From Syngnathus acus (lineage: Eukaryota > Chordata > Actinopteri > Syngnathiformes > Syngnathidae): a stretch of 64,000 nucleotides of DNA. The translations under genes and the position numbers were made by a program. Where the stretch lies: the NCBI RefSeq assembly GCF_901709675.1, contig NC_051104.1, positions 8,004,501-8,068,500 on the forward strand. Reading direction: 5' to 3'. Shown here one piece after another: positions 24,301-37,266 of the stretch; the first letter of the stretch is position 1; each line of letters begins with the position of its first letter. The notes beneath the pieces are model-generated. The model made no database searches. It was not told the origin of the DNA and was given only the letters and a program-made list of their open reading frames with translations.

Positions 24301-27300
24301 GAGTGACGGAGAGTTGCATAGTTTGCCGGTTCCATGACTTTTTTCATCAGCTTTCACTTGTAGCGTTGAGGTATGAAAAGAAATGTGAAAAAAATGCAGT
24401 GTAGCTTACACGTGCTATTTTATTAGCCTCATTGGCTCCATAAACATAATTGATGGCCAAGTTTGGTGCTGGAGTGTGGACAGACGGACAACTGGTGAGA
24501 CACCCCTGCGTCTTGGACGGAGAAGCCACCGTGATATAGTGCCGCACGGATCCCCAACCCCGCCACCTCGCTCCCTCTGTGGCCGTCAGAGCTGCACGGA
24601 GGCGTGGAAGCGACCACACAAAAGAAATATTTGTCCAATCTGTCCAAGCAAACTCCCGCAACCCCTCCCCCGATCCAAGACCCCGACTTTCTCAACGCGC
24701 TCGTTCTGTGTAATTGAAAAAGCCATGCTCGGAATGGGAGCTGGCCGGCTGGAGGTGACTCGGGGAAAATACCCGCAGAGCGTGATGGATTATAAACATC
24801 GATAACAGTAAAACTGAGCCTCGTAAAAATGTGACATTCAAATATATTTTCCCTTTCAGTCGAATATTTTGAGTGACGAGAGCACTAGAGAAGAGCAATA
24901 TGAATTCACTTGAACGCTGAAGCTGTACAAATAGATTTTCAACATCTTTTTTTTCAAACGCTGTACGAGATGACCAACAAGCTGTTGTAGTACCAAGACA
25001 GACCTGTGAGAGGCAGCAGCTCGCCACTGGGCGATCCATAAAAAACAAAGAAGAAAATCGGCTCTCGTTATTTTCCGTCATGATAGCAAGTTTGCTCAAT
25101 GTTAACAAGTGAGCTTTTCGAGACGCCCAATAATCGGGCTTTTGCTGACTTTAATCAGAAATGTTTAAGTTGGGTTGATTGTATTTATTTTCCCTGCTTT
25201 CAATATTGAGCAGGTTTAACATTTACAAATGTCTGTTGTGGCCATTTTCCAGGCAGATCCAACCCACAAGATAAAAGATTGTTAAGAGCCGTGTTTCGTG
25301 CTTCTGCTGCCCAAAATCTGGCCTGAGTGTCGCTGTGCGCGTTATGTGACCAAAACAAGACTGCAAGAAGTCGAATTTCACACTTGCTGGGTGACGTGCA
25401 GACGTGCCAGAGACCCAAAAGTCCATTTCTCATGTGCCTCCACTGAGTTGCCTTATTTTCTTCAGGGGATTTTTTGGTCCTATTTAGAAATGCAAACTAT
25501 TGCTATTGGATTGGACCTAAAAGGTTCCTCGGTGTATTTTATTTGTCTGTTTTCCTTTGTTTCCCCTTTCGGACAGCTTTCCTTCTCGAGGTCGGAAGTC
25601 CCCTTTTTCAATGCAGCCCTGCTTAAAAAGGATGTTGCAATCTGTGTGTGTAAAGTGAAAAGGGTTGCCAGGGTGGCCAAAAGCGACTTGTTTGCTCAAG
25701 TCCCGACCCGTAGAATGGATGAGGACACAGATTGGGGCGGGTTCTTTTTTTCCTTCTGACCTCAACTCTGTCATGGAAACCTCGGCGGGAACGGACAGGC
25801 ATCCAATTGAACGCAGGAAGATGTCTGAATAGAGCGAGACGGGCAGTGAAAGTCGGTGAATTGGTAGGGGGGGATTATTGCCATGACGTCAGTATAATGC
25901 GAGTTGTCTTTAAAACAACTTTTCTGGGTACCGGCGAACCCAGTCACCCGCTAATCACCCGCACTGCTATGTGGTAGGTTGAGCCAGCGGTAGCGCTCTG
26001 TCCAATACAAATCAGCGGAGTCCGGACCTTGACCTCTCCAGGCGCCACGCAGCCGTAAAACTTCAAAGTCCCGCGACTTAGGAAATCATCTGGCTTTGTT
26101 TCTCCTCCATATTTGCTTCCCTCTATGTCTTCTTGTGTGAATCTCCGATAGGGTTTTTTTCCCCCTGAGAAAGTATACAACACCCTGGCGGATGCTGAAG
26201 CTATGCTGTCTGTTACAATGCGCAATATGTCCCATAGAGGAATAATTGGGTTTGGAATCTTTTGAAAGTACAGGCTTCAAAATCATCTCCAAAAGCTACT
26301 TGAATAAATGTAACCGAGTAAATGGAGGTCGCTACCACCCGTCCTGGTAAGTACGACTCTCGCCGGTAGTATTTTCGAGGGGTGGCTAAAAGTCTCAGTA
26401 TGCCCGCAGTTGAGTTGTTACGCCAGGTGATGGCAGTTCATGTATCACAAGTGGGGGGTGGGGACGGACGTCTGGGTTCCCACAGTGCAGTTGTGACTTG
26501 CTGACAGGTGGAGCGCAACGGAAGGTGAAAGTTCACTCAAGATTGCCCCAGCGATACAAGTCTGGAAGCGCTTGTGGATGCAGTCTGACAGTGTGCTGTC
26601 CTCGCTTCATCTTGTGTCATTTCAAGTCAACTGATCATTAAGCGGTACTCAGCAGCAGCGCTTTCCGCTACTATTGTGGATCTGTAAAAGCACTAACAAG
26701 TGACTCTTCCCCCAACGGTGGAAACCGGGACTGCGAATGGCAGCATGCCATCTGTTGCAGAGCGTTGCGGGGCTTCCAAAATCAGGAATACTCGCGCTAT
26801 GCGGCAAACTAACTGGCTATACCCAAGGCAAACAGCTTGACTTGGCCCCCTGATTGCCAACCCTCACGGGACCCCCAGACGGGCGATCGTATTCAATGGT
26901 TAGACAGCGTAGCATGCCGCCCTTGTCCTCCTCCTCCTCCAGCTGGCCAGCAGATGGGAAGACCTGTTGGCCCAAACGGGGAGCAAGAGAATGAGGAAGA
27001 GGAGGGCTGAAAGTAAATGATAGGGAGTGATAAGCACACTTGTGGCTGATGTGAACTTAGATGGCCCTGATTGAGTATGTGTATGGATATGTGGGGGATG
27101 TTTACAGGTCCTCACAAAGTACAGGAAGCCCGACCGTGCGGGGGTAGGTGATGACGATGTCGGAGGATGGGGATTTGAAATGGAAGTCGGCATTGCGCTT
27201 GTGTGTGTTTGTCCAAATGATTACCCGCCCCCCATCCTGCGTTTTATTTACTTTTTCGGAGGCCCTTTACAGAGGAAGTCAGCAGGCGTGTGGAAATCAA

Positions 27301-28477
27301 CAGGGACTGCTAAGATTCATATAAACATGAGGCGCTCACCCTGTCGCTTTCTCTGTGTGTTTACGTGTAAATGTGTGTTGTTGAATTTTTTAAGTCGTAC
27401 ACACAGATGGTAGCAACAGGACAGGAACTTGGGTCATCACCTCGTCGCTTAGTTGACTGGTACGATGACCGGAATCATTAGTGAAAGGCTGGACGATGAA
27501 TTTATTTGAAGGTAGCAGAGTCCTTGTCCATTTTGTTTCTATGACCAAACGGTACGAAAAATATTTCCATGTCGAATTTCCAGCCTAACCCAGTGTCCCG
27601 CCTCATTTAACCCAGCATCATTTGTCCCGCTTGTTTGCTTTGACCATCGGGCAATCGACCTCCTCCTTCGGGTGTCCAGTTTGGTGTTTATTGCAAGCCG
27701 CTACGCTTTTACGGCAGCGTAAATGACAATGACTTGTCACCTGGCTTCCTCTCCTCCGCCTCCCTCCCCTGTTCTCAATCGGACCCTCCTCACAAGCCTG
27801 CGTCCATAAAATGCTAATTTTTCCCATCAATTGTCTTCGACCGGGACAGTAGAGCGAGCTGACTGCGAGAGAAAACGCTTACCTCAAGGTTGTAAATAAA
27901 CCGCGGGTCTGCTTCCGATAATATTCAGGCCTCGCTGGACCTGACCTTATAGTCACGTACTGTTGTCTACATTTTTTACAGCGGTCTGCTCGGAAGGGAA
28001 GTTTCGGTGCTCCGCAATTTAATACGCTTCATTTAGCGACTTGAATAGTCGGTTGAGTCTACCAGGTTCGTTTGAGTGCTGATTTGAACCTTGGGCTAAA
28101 TGTGTTGTTTGTTTATTTGATAGCCCGCAATGTACCGACCGCAGTGGGCTTTTATGTCCGTCTGGTCTGGGCGGCGGGTCAGAAACATCCTTTGGGGATC
28201 GCCTGTAAAGTTCAGTAGCACTTAAAGTCGCGATCCCCCTCGTCTTTTGGGGCGAGAACATGAATGGAAAATTGTGGCGCATTCACCAGTTGTACATGGA
28301 TGTCCATTTTTTTTTTTTTTTTTTTTTACACGTCAAGCACACTCCAGGTCGTGTGTCATACTGTCAGCAAATTTAATGTGTTAAATGCCGCCAGACTGTT
28401 TACACATGTACGTTTGTTCTTTGGAAAGTGACAATGTACTAGATCTGAAGCGTTCTGGTTTTTGTTGAGGAAGAATT

Positions 28478-28702
28478 CAAAGTCAAAGTCTGCTTTATTG
28501 TCAATTGCTTCACATGCCAAGACACACACAGAGATCGAAATGACGTTTCCCGCTATCCCACGGTGACAAGACATAGTACACAATATACATACAAGTAAAC
28601 AGCACAAAAAGTAAAAACAAGAAGAAGGCACAAACAATAAATAAATAAGAGCGATGAATAAATAATATAGAAACAAATAACATAATAAATAAGAGGAGCA
28701 AA
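28478..28702 (-). mobile_element. 5'-truncated non-LTR retroposon 3' end (- copy)
   Basis: Reverse complement of the element at 10660-10886, with the same CTATCCCACGGTGACAAGAC core and a (GTCAAA)n terminal repeat at its 3' side. Confidence 0.65.
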
Positions 28703-31700
28703 AATGGGGCAAGTGTGCATACAGCAGACTGTCAGAATATAGTCAGGACACGTTAGCAGTCTTTCGCAATGTCTCGCTCAGAATCGTGTCGATCGTCACG
28801 CTTTGGTCCCCCCCCCCCCCCCCCCCCCTGAACATTTTGCCGATAATTGCCACAAGCAAGAGCCAAAACGCGAGCATAACTCATCAGCACATTTTGGTTT
28901 ATTTTTACAACTTCATCTTGGTTTCGGGCATTGTTCTCGGGCCGGGTTGCAGATTTCTCCCCATTAGCCACATGTTCATCAAAGTTAAAAGACAATCTTG
29001 TCTTGAATTGTTGTTTCCAGAACATCTGAGGGGAGGGGGAATACCAGGTTTCCGCTTGTGAGATTGTTAGTCCCAGTGTTTGTCAGGCTCTGCGGTACTG
29101 GCGAGATGTTGTCGCGTGTGATTAAACAATGCAATGCTTTGAGTGTGTTAATGGGCTTTGTACTTTGACTGGATTTCATTTACCAGAAAGTGATTGGAAA
29201 TGACTGTTGGGAACATTTTTTTCCCATACAGTGTTTTGTGATCATTGTGTTTTCTTTGACCCCTCCTTACTTTCTTTGACTCTTTCAAATCATTGACAGT
29301 CCTAAATTGGTCCTGTCTGGCCTTTCTCGCAAAGCACACCAGGCAGGTCCCTTGTGAGCGCTTGTCTGGTTTTTCACAGCCGCTTTTGGGAGCGCCCTTA
29401 ATTTACGAGTCATTTCCTTGAGAAAACATTCTGTCTGAACAAGCCCTCATCTAAGGATGCCTATTTGGAGGCGTTTGATTGCAGAGGAAGGCCGATGACA
29501 ATGGCGACTTGTTAGGACCGATCAATTAAGTCTGAACGCCGCAGTTGAGTGGCCGGCCGGCCAAATTCAAAGGCCAACTGGGACAGATGATTGCTGACGA
29601 CACGCCGGCCGTTTGATTTTTGTGACCACGGTTTCCAAGTCACAGCGGGAATCCCTTCATGGTAAAAAGTGGAAGTTGAGCCAGGCCGCTTGGAAATGTC
29701 CATCTTCAGGATCTTCCATTTCGTCATCCAGTCCATCCTTGCAACACCACAAGTGTTAGACCTCCAACTTTGCCTGTCTTACACTTTCATGTCAACCATC
29801 CATGTCAGCAGGTGGCTTCAATTTCCATTCCACTTGAAATTTATTGGGTAGTTTAGCATGGCTCTGTGTAGTGCCACGGGGTCTAAATAAATACACGGAC
29901 GGCCTGTAATGCTGCACTCGAATGTTCTGAATTCAGTCAAGTTTTATTGGACACCAAAAGTTAAATGTTTGCAGTGATTCATCGCAACATAAAAGCCTTC
30001 ACCAGGTGTGGTTGGACTCTGCTCGCAGTGGATTACCGCCAGTTGTTCATTCGGGGTCACCCTCAAGGGGTATCGTTCATATCTTTATGGGCTCACATCG
30101 TAGCTGTGGCCTTCAGGTTAGAGTGTTCCATCATCCCATCTGGTTCTTTTCAGGGGGCTACAAGCAGAACCAAGTACCTGCAAGGAGGCCGGTCTATCTA
30201 TAGTTGTGAACTGTCGGAAAAATATCCCTTTCATTTTCTGGGCTGGGTGAATCCAGATGTCATCTGCGCCACTTTTTATCAAAGGACCTTTCGGGTAAAT
30301 GATCTTTCCAGATGACAGATGAGTGCAACAATTGCCAGTTTACATCACACACCTGACTTCTCCCATCGCGGCACTTTTTTTGCTCTCCCGCTGCGTTTTT
30401 TTTTTAATCAACCTGCCATAGCAGCTGTTTTTCAGTCACGATGGTCTATTAGTTTACCGCCGCTCTGGTACTTAGAGGACTCACCTGACATTTGTGGCTT
30501 TTGAATCTCACTTTTCAACCTCATAATTCAGCTTCATAATTTCAGAAAGTGCCAAAGTTAACCTCAGTACCAGAGAGTATTCATGAGGGGGAAAAAATGG
30601 ATCCTCCCTCAGGGGTTCCAGATAAAGACAAGTCTTTACCGTTGCGCTACATATCCCAGCTGTTGTTAGCATCTGTATAAGGTATGTGCAAAAAAAAAAA
30701 AAAAAAAAGGCCCACTTGTCCCATGGCAGCACAACACAGACATTTATCAGCGGAATAGTTTACATGTTCTCATAAATTTCCTGTTGTGCACGATTAATGA
30801 CTGACGACCAGACATTAATTTGCCCGGAGGATTCCGTGTCAAAAAGGAAAGAGGCCAGTTTAGTTTTTCCTAACAATACCGGCTTTCTCATTCCCTTGTG
30901 TCCCACCCCCCATTTTCTTTCTCTCTCTTCCAAACTTGGATATTTCTGTCTTTGGGGGCAGGAGAGAGATAGATCTACTTTTTGACATTTTGCCCTTCAG
31001 CTGAGGACCATAGGCCCCCTTCTTTTCAGCTGCGCGCAGAACAAGGTTGCTACTTGTCCTAGAATCTTGGTGCCGTAAATCAACAGACGCACTAGACTTG
31101 GACTCAACCTTTTTTTTTTTTTTTGGAAGTCCCGCCCAATAGAGATGCTGAGTGTGAACTACCGATGACTTTGCTTTGTCAAATCAGTCTGGAGAATTCC
31201 ATGTGGCTTTTGGTGGAGATCCAAATAATTGCACCGCAGAGCATGTTTTTTTTTTGATACACGGATAAGTCAAGACCTGCTCTCATAAAGAGTGCTGCCA
31301 GAAGATTTACGGTCTTATTTTGTCCCAAGATACCTACTCGTCTACTGCTTTGCATTTAACTCGAAGGCGTCGGACCCTTCCAAGATTTCGTGTTTGTGAA
31401 AGTACGGGAGAGTTTTCAAAAAGATCCATTAACTTGCCACGCCACACACGACTTTTGACTCAGGGATGTCAGATTAAAAATATCTTAACGATGTGCCGGG
31501 AACATTATCTCCTTCTGCAACGACGTGGCGATAGGGAGTATGAATAATGAGCCGAAGGGGACGCGAGCGACAGACAGATGGTATTCTCATCCCGTGTTTT
31601 TCGGTGAGCTCGTCTGGAAGCTCTGCAGCTGTGAAGTCTGTGTGAAGCATGTGTAGCGTGGAGCTGTCATTGAACAAAATCCCAGGACGGCTGGCGCTAG

Positions 31701-33540
31701 GTCGTCCCTTCATAGACTGCCATAGTGAAGGCGGGAGCTGGTCAAACTGTCGAGCTCTTCTAAGTGAAACGGGTTATCTCGGAGAACTGCTGCCGTGGTT
31801 GGGATTCCTTCCCTCTGTACCTCAGTGCACAGTCACTACAAGAATTGAGTCAGTTGAGAAGACGGCGCTGCTGTGATTTTCCACGGGAGCTGTACAACTT
31901 TTGGACCGCACCGGAGGGGTCGTTTGTCAAAGCTGTGGCAAGCAATGACTGCTCACTCCAGCGAGTGTGATCCCCAGCGAGATAAGGACAGGCTTGACGA
32001 GATTGGATTACCCCCACTCTCACCCGCCTCCCTGCGAGCACAGGTCTGGAGCGTGATAAAATACCTCCCATCGCCTTCTTGACGTCTAATGTCTAATCTT
32101 TTCCATGCTCCTCTATCCTTGACGCCCATTGTGTGTGTTGTTCCAGCCTGACTCCAGCTGGAACGCTTTTCCAGGCCAAACTGAAGGGAAGGGTGTGAAT
32201 GAGCATCTGACCCATCATTTTGCATTCCAGCTTTAAGTGTTTTGAATTAGCGCCTGCAATTGAGGGAGGGAGGCAGGGAGGGAGCGGGCTTTTCAATCTG
32301 CAACTTTGATGTCTTTCTACTGCATGACTCTTGGACTACACATACGTACTATGTATTTGTTGGCCTTTGGTTTATTTGTTTTGTTTGAACTTCCTGCATG
32401 TGTGCAGTTGATCAGGCTAAAATGACCTGGATGCTTTTTCCCTCGGTGCTATCCCTCAGGACTCTTTATTGTATCTGAATTTCCAGTCTTCTTTGCACTC
32501 CATTTTAAAAGACTCGAGTCGTTGTTTTGGGCGCCTGCCGCACTGTCAAGTAAGCCAAAAATAGAACCATGAAGGTAGATGAGAGCTTGCAGACACTTTT
32601 TGCTTGTCAACATGTGTTTTCTTTTTCCCCGTTGACCTCAAAGGATTCCAGCGATGTTAATGAAAGCAATTTTCAGATAAAGACGGCCTTTTTAACATCG
32701 GTAGCATTTTGGACTCTGAAGAGCGGCCTTTGAAGTAGCCTCTGGTTATTTTTTCTGCTTGACAGATCAGAGCGGCTTCGCAGGAATCTTAAGGGGAAGT
32801 GCCCCGCTGCCCCAGGTAAACGCTAACTTTACAACTAAGCCGGCCCGTTTTGAAAGCTAATACAGCAACTGCCGAGTTCGGGGCCATCTGGACAATTTGC
32901 CCTCTTGAAAGAGACTGTGAGCTTCACTTGTGTCTTGTGGGACTGGGGCAGAGCATACATGGTGAAAATGAAGCCCGTTTCAAATGACCTTGAGCCCTCA
33001 AATTGCGCTGTGGACCCGCAGAGTTCGGACTGGATTTATCCATCGAAAAATAGTTTCCCAGTTTGGTTTCTTAGCTAACACTTGACTTGTTAGCTTTGGC
33101 TTTTAATAGTGAGCAATTTACTCATATAGCTGACTCTGTTTTGAGATGGTTAAGACTCGCTCGACAGAGTGAATTCCGGCCCGCCAGTGAAGTTGTTGAC
33201 CAAGGCTATCCGGGCATGTCTGACCAATCCCCATTCCTTTCGTAGGAATGCAGGGTGCTGAAATTCTCATTTTGTGTGTGTCTCCTTCATTGCACCTGGG
33301 GAGTTCTTTCTCCCCCAAGAGAACAGTAGGTATTGAGGGATGAGACATGGCCAATTTAGCTGCCAGATGAGTGAGTTGTCTTTTTTTGCAAATTCCCAGC
33401 ACAAGCAAGAAAAGAGAGGGCAAGGAGCGCAGCGTTTCAAAGCAATGGCATTTCATGATCCCGCTTACCCCCTGAAGGTTTGACAACAAATACGCTGGCT
33501 TTGTACTAAATGACACAAAGCCGGAAGCTCGCAACCGATG

Positions 33541-33541
33541 T

Positions 33542-33580
<39 letters not shown>

Positions 33581-33581
33581 G
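33541..33581 (+). repeat. (CCTG)n microsatellite
   Basis: About ten copies of CCTG. The reverse frame reads RQAG repeats and is not a gene. Confidence 0.92.
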
Positions 33582-36500
33582 CAGGCGTTGTAAAATGATT
33601 TTTCGAATGGCGGTGTTGGATACCGGTCAAATGCAGAGCTCGCAGTTGAAACGTGCAAATGTCTGACTAAATTAATTCTGGGGGATCGCGACCGTTGAAT
33701 GAGCGATCACTTTTCCTGCCTGCCACAACTAAATCCTTTTTTTTACGATTCCGCGTCATCAATGTCAATGTCCTGCAACAACTTGACGGGGCCATCATTT
33801 TTAACCATTACAACAGAATCTGGCCGTTATCAGCGCACCATCTTTACCTCGGGGCTGGGTGCGCTCTGGTGATAGATTGGCATATCTTTGCTATAACGAG
33901 TACTTGTGTTTGCCTTTGGGCTTTGGTTCACACACAAGCAAGAGCTGATATCCGATCAGCTTCTCCTATCCAATGAACGGCCAGAGCAAACTTGCCAGCA
34001 ATGATCGGTATGCGTCTGAGAGACCCAAGCTGAGCTCCCCTGCCTGCCGAACAAAAAAAATAAATAAATGCACCTCTGGTGTCATTCTTGTTCACTTTCA
34101 CCACCTGATGACATAACACTATGCTCATGATGTTGGATGCGGCGCAAATCTTCTGCTGACAGCGAGAGGATGTGGCACTCTAATAGGTCAATATGTTTGG
34201 CATTGAGTCTGAACATGTTTTAGCCCCTCGGGGAGTTACCTGACTTTTTTTTGCTTACCGGTTTACGCCTCACACGTTGGGATCCGTAGCGCTGCATGGG
34301 AGGAACGACGTTGCTCACAAGGATTAAATCATCGCTTCCTGTGAATCTAAACAACTGGTTCCTAGTCCTGAATCGAGCCCATTGGTTCTTCCAACTGGTA
34401 AACTTGACCGCCACTTAAGGCGGCATAGCTGACTATGTTTTGCTCCACTCCATTTTCTCCTGAAGAGGCTTTAGTGAGAGCCCGCCACCAAAGTGTCATG
34501 CCCGTCTAATCCCTGACTTCTCAAATCCCGGTCAAAGGTCCTCCGACCTTCCCCTTGACTCTGGACGCGACACCCAATACGTTGGGGGTCAGGCTATCTG
34601 AAAGGAAGAGTGTGATATTTTAGAAGTTTCCTCTGGGGCTTTTCATGAAACGCAATTTATTACCACTTGACTGCCGATTCCTGATTTGTATTTCAAATGG
34701 GGATACAACTGTTTTTCTATCCCGTACGGGCTGTGTTTCTTTGACTGAACTCGATGGAATAAATCTAATCTTACCCGTAATCTGACCACAGTCATTTCCG
34801 CGACGGTGGTCTCCGAATACGCTTCCCTGATTCCCTATCTCGGAGGCTCCAGAGATTTGCATTCCCCAAGCGACCGCCGCCGCCCACATTATTTATGAGC
34901 TTTTTATATTCAGTCAGCGTGCTGTTTTGGTTCCAGCTTCAGCTCAAGTAGCGAATAAGTCATGTGTGGCGAGGGCGCCGTAAAGCATCCGACGTGCTCT
35001 ATCTGGGTGCGTCTGCCGCCGAGCTGAAAAGACGTTATTTCATCTTTGTCAGGAAATCAAATTGGAAATTTCCGAGTACAGTTGGCTCGCAGGACTGTTG
35101 AGTTCATTATGAGCAAGTCCACTCGTACCCAGTCGTTTATCACTTTGGTTTGAAGGTGACTGATATTTGCTCCGATTTATGTGAACAATTTCTGGAAAAA
35201 GAGAGCTGGACATATGCTGGTATGACGCCAGCCCACAGGCCATGAAAGTTCCTCGGCCATTCCATCGCCGACGGGATCCTTTGGCCATCTGGACCCGCAC
35301 AAGAACAGGATATGAAGCATCAGGAACGAGTCTTCTTTTTCAAATATGAAAGCTCTCAAATGAAACTGGAGATCCTCCATCCAGCCGCACTTTTCACCTG
35401 CTGGGTTTGATGTTTTGTTTAATATATTTTCCTCCCCAGTTTCCCCCTTTTTTGGTTACTGCCTTCCTTCCTTCCTTCCTTCCTTCCTTTCTGTAAACAT
35501 CATAGCTGTGCACTTTATCAATACGAGTCCAGCCGTTCACTTTTATGAGACAGCGTGTTGGCTTAGCCGCATAGCATTCGCTCCACAATCTGCGCGCTTT
35601 GCGAAAAGGGATCCATTGACCATACATCTGTATAAATACGTCCACTCTTTAGCGCTTCAACTTTTCACCCTGTCAAAGCTGTCTAGGGGAAAGAAATGTC
35701 AAAAATTCCTCTTTTTGACACTGCGGGAAATTTACGATGATGCTCATCGACGCAATCACGCATTGGCCTGACGGCTTGATTGGAACGACTTCATGGTGAG
35801 CGGCCCGCCGGCAGCTTTCTCCAGCCCCTTTTGGCTTTTTGCAACATTTCCGTGGTCCCTTTGCAGCAAGTAGACTAGGCTTCGAGCTTAGCTTCTCAAG
35901 ATAGCTTGTTAGCAGCCAACCACTGTGTTAAGAATGAATTGATATTTGTGCATCAACGGCTTCTTTTCCGGCCTCCTCACTTCAACCTCTTCCTGCTTTA
36001 TTTGTATCGCAGTTTATTTTGATGACCATGTTCCTGTTTATAAATCCCAGCGTCAGAATCCTCTCGTGAGATCTTCAGTTGTATGCGCCACACACAATCC
36101 CCCCCCCCCCCCCCCTCACTCGTCATTGCGGTTAAGATCTTGCCCCGTGAGGGATGATAAGCTCTTACTCACAGGATATTCGGAATTCCTTGACAGATTG
36201 TTTTCGCCTGCGTCCCCGCTGTCCTCTGTAGTTTATTTGTTCAGACGAGAGGAAAATATGATGGTAGTAGATTTTGTCACGCTATTTATTTTTTCTTCTG
36301 CGTGGATGATGGTTTGTGCTTATTGCTCTACAGACAAAAAAGTCTCCATCATGCATATTCATGCCCGTGTACACACAAACTGACTCATGCTGTGAAAGCA
36401 AGCTTGGCTCTTTCATAAAGCGTGCTGTCCTGTCTTGGCCCGGAGTGATGTTGACTGCCAGCCAAGCAAGACGTTAACAAAGTGATGCACAGGAGGCTAA

Positions 36501-36760
36501 AGCTAAAGCGTTTTTTTTTCTTCTTCTCTCTCTCTTCCCCATGGCAGCCAAACAGTACACACACGCAGAAAAAAGGCCTTTTTGTATTCCCCTTTCTCTG
36601 CTCGTCCTTTTGTCTTTTCACTTTCCCTGACTTGGCGGCCGTCGGACAGTTGATTCCATTCGCGCGTATGAAAGGAAATGACGTGCTTAATTGGATTATT
36701 GGGGGTTTTCTTCAAATGAGTGCTCACCCAGCCAGCCAGCCACTCAACTGAGTATTTGAA

Positions 36761-36861
36761 TTTATTTTCTATTTCTTTCCTGTGGAATCCATCCTCAGCC
36801 ATTTGTTATGATTTTACTTTATTTTCTTTTTCTTTCCTGTGGAATCCATCCTCAGCCATTT
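36761..36861 (+). repeat. 44-bp local duplication
   Basis: Units at 36761-36804 and 36818-36861 differ at one base. Each ends GGAATCCATCCTCAGCCATT plus T. Confidence 0.9.
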
Positions 36862-37180
36862 ACTGAAAAAGTCTTTTTACGCTGCTGCACTGCATATTGA
36901 CAGATGGTATACTTTCATTGTACTAAATGCAATCCTAGCTAACCTTAAAAGCTGGAAATGTCTGGCATATTTGTGGTCATGGCCTACTGTTTCTTCTCCG
37001 CAGACATTTGAAAACAATGAAGCCGATATAAGAGCAGGTGGAGCGACTTGGCTCGGGTTAATAGCCCGCAAAGATATCCTAAACTCAAGATGGCATTACA
37101 GGAATTTGCACCTGCTCCTGAGACTTTTTTCTTTTTGGTGAACTCGCGAGGGTTTTTACCTTAACCACTATCTACTTTTT

Positions 37181-37184
<4 letters not shown>

Positions 37185-37264
<80 letters not shown>
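37185..37264 (+). repeat. (CT)n microsatellite
   Basis: Forty uninterrupted CT copies. Confidence 0.95.

Positions 37265-37266
<2 letters not shown>

Larger units (their letters stand above)
19191..28000. other. Intergenic, first third of the C8orf34-sulf1 desert
   Basis: No exon with coherent frame and splice sites on either strand. It holds a (CCTG)n tract at about 19280-19308, an hAT-like repeat at 20186-20540, a 32-bp sequence repeated inverted at 49279, short poly-C runs, a GGCC tract near 23680-23690 and a CTCF-like motif at 23999-24013. Otherwise it looks like unique sequence. Confidence 0.5.

Noticed and set aside
23262-26020. tRNA-like snippets near 23265 and 25990
   Set aside because: The GTAGCG-type fragments lack a full cloverleaf and correctly spaced A and B boxes.
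33118-33630. 170-codon reverse ORF in the desert
   Set aside because: Includes a CCTG-repeat segment (RQAG) and has no recognisable domain, splice context or codon bias.
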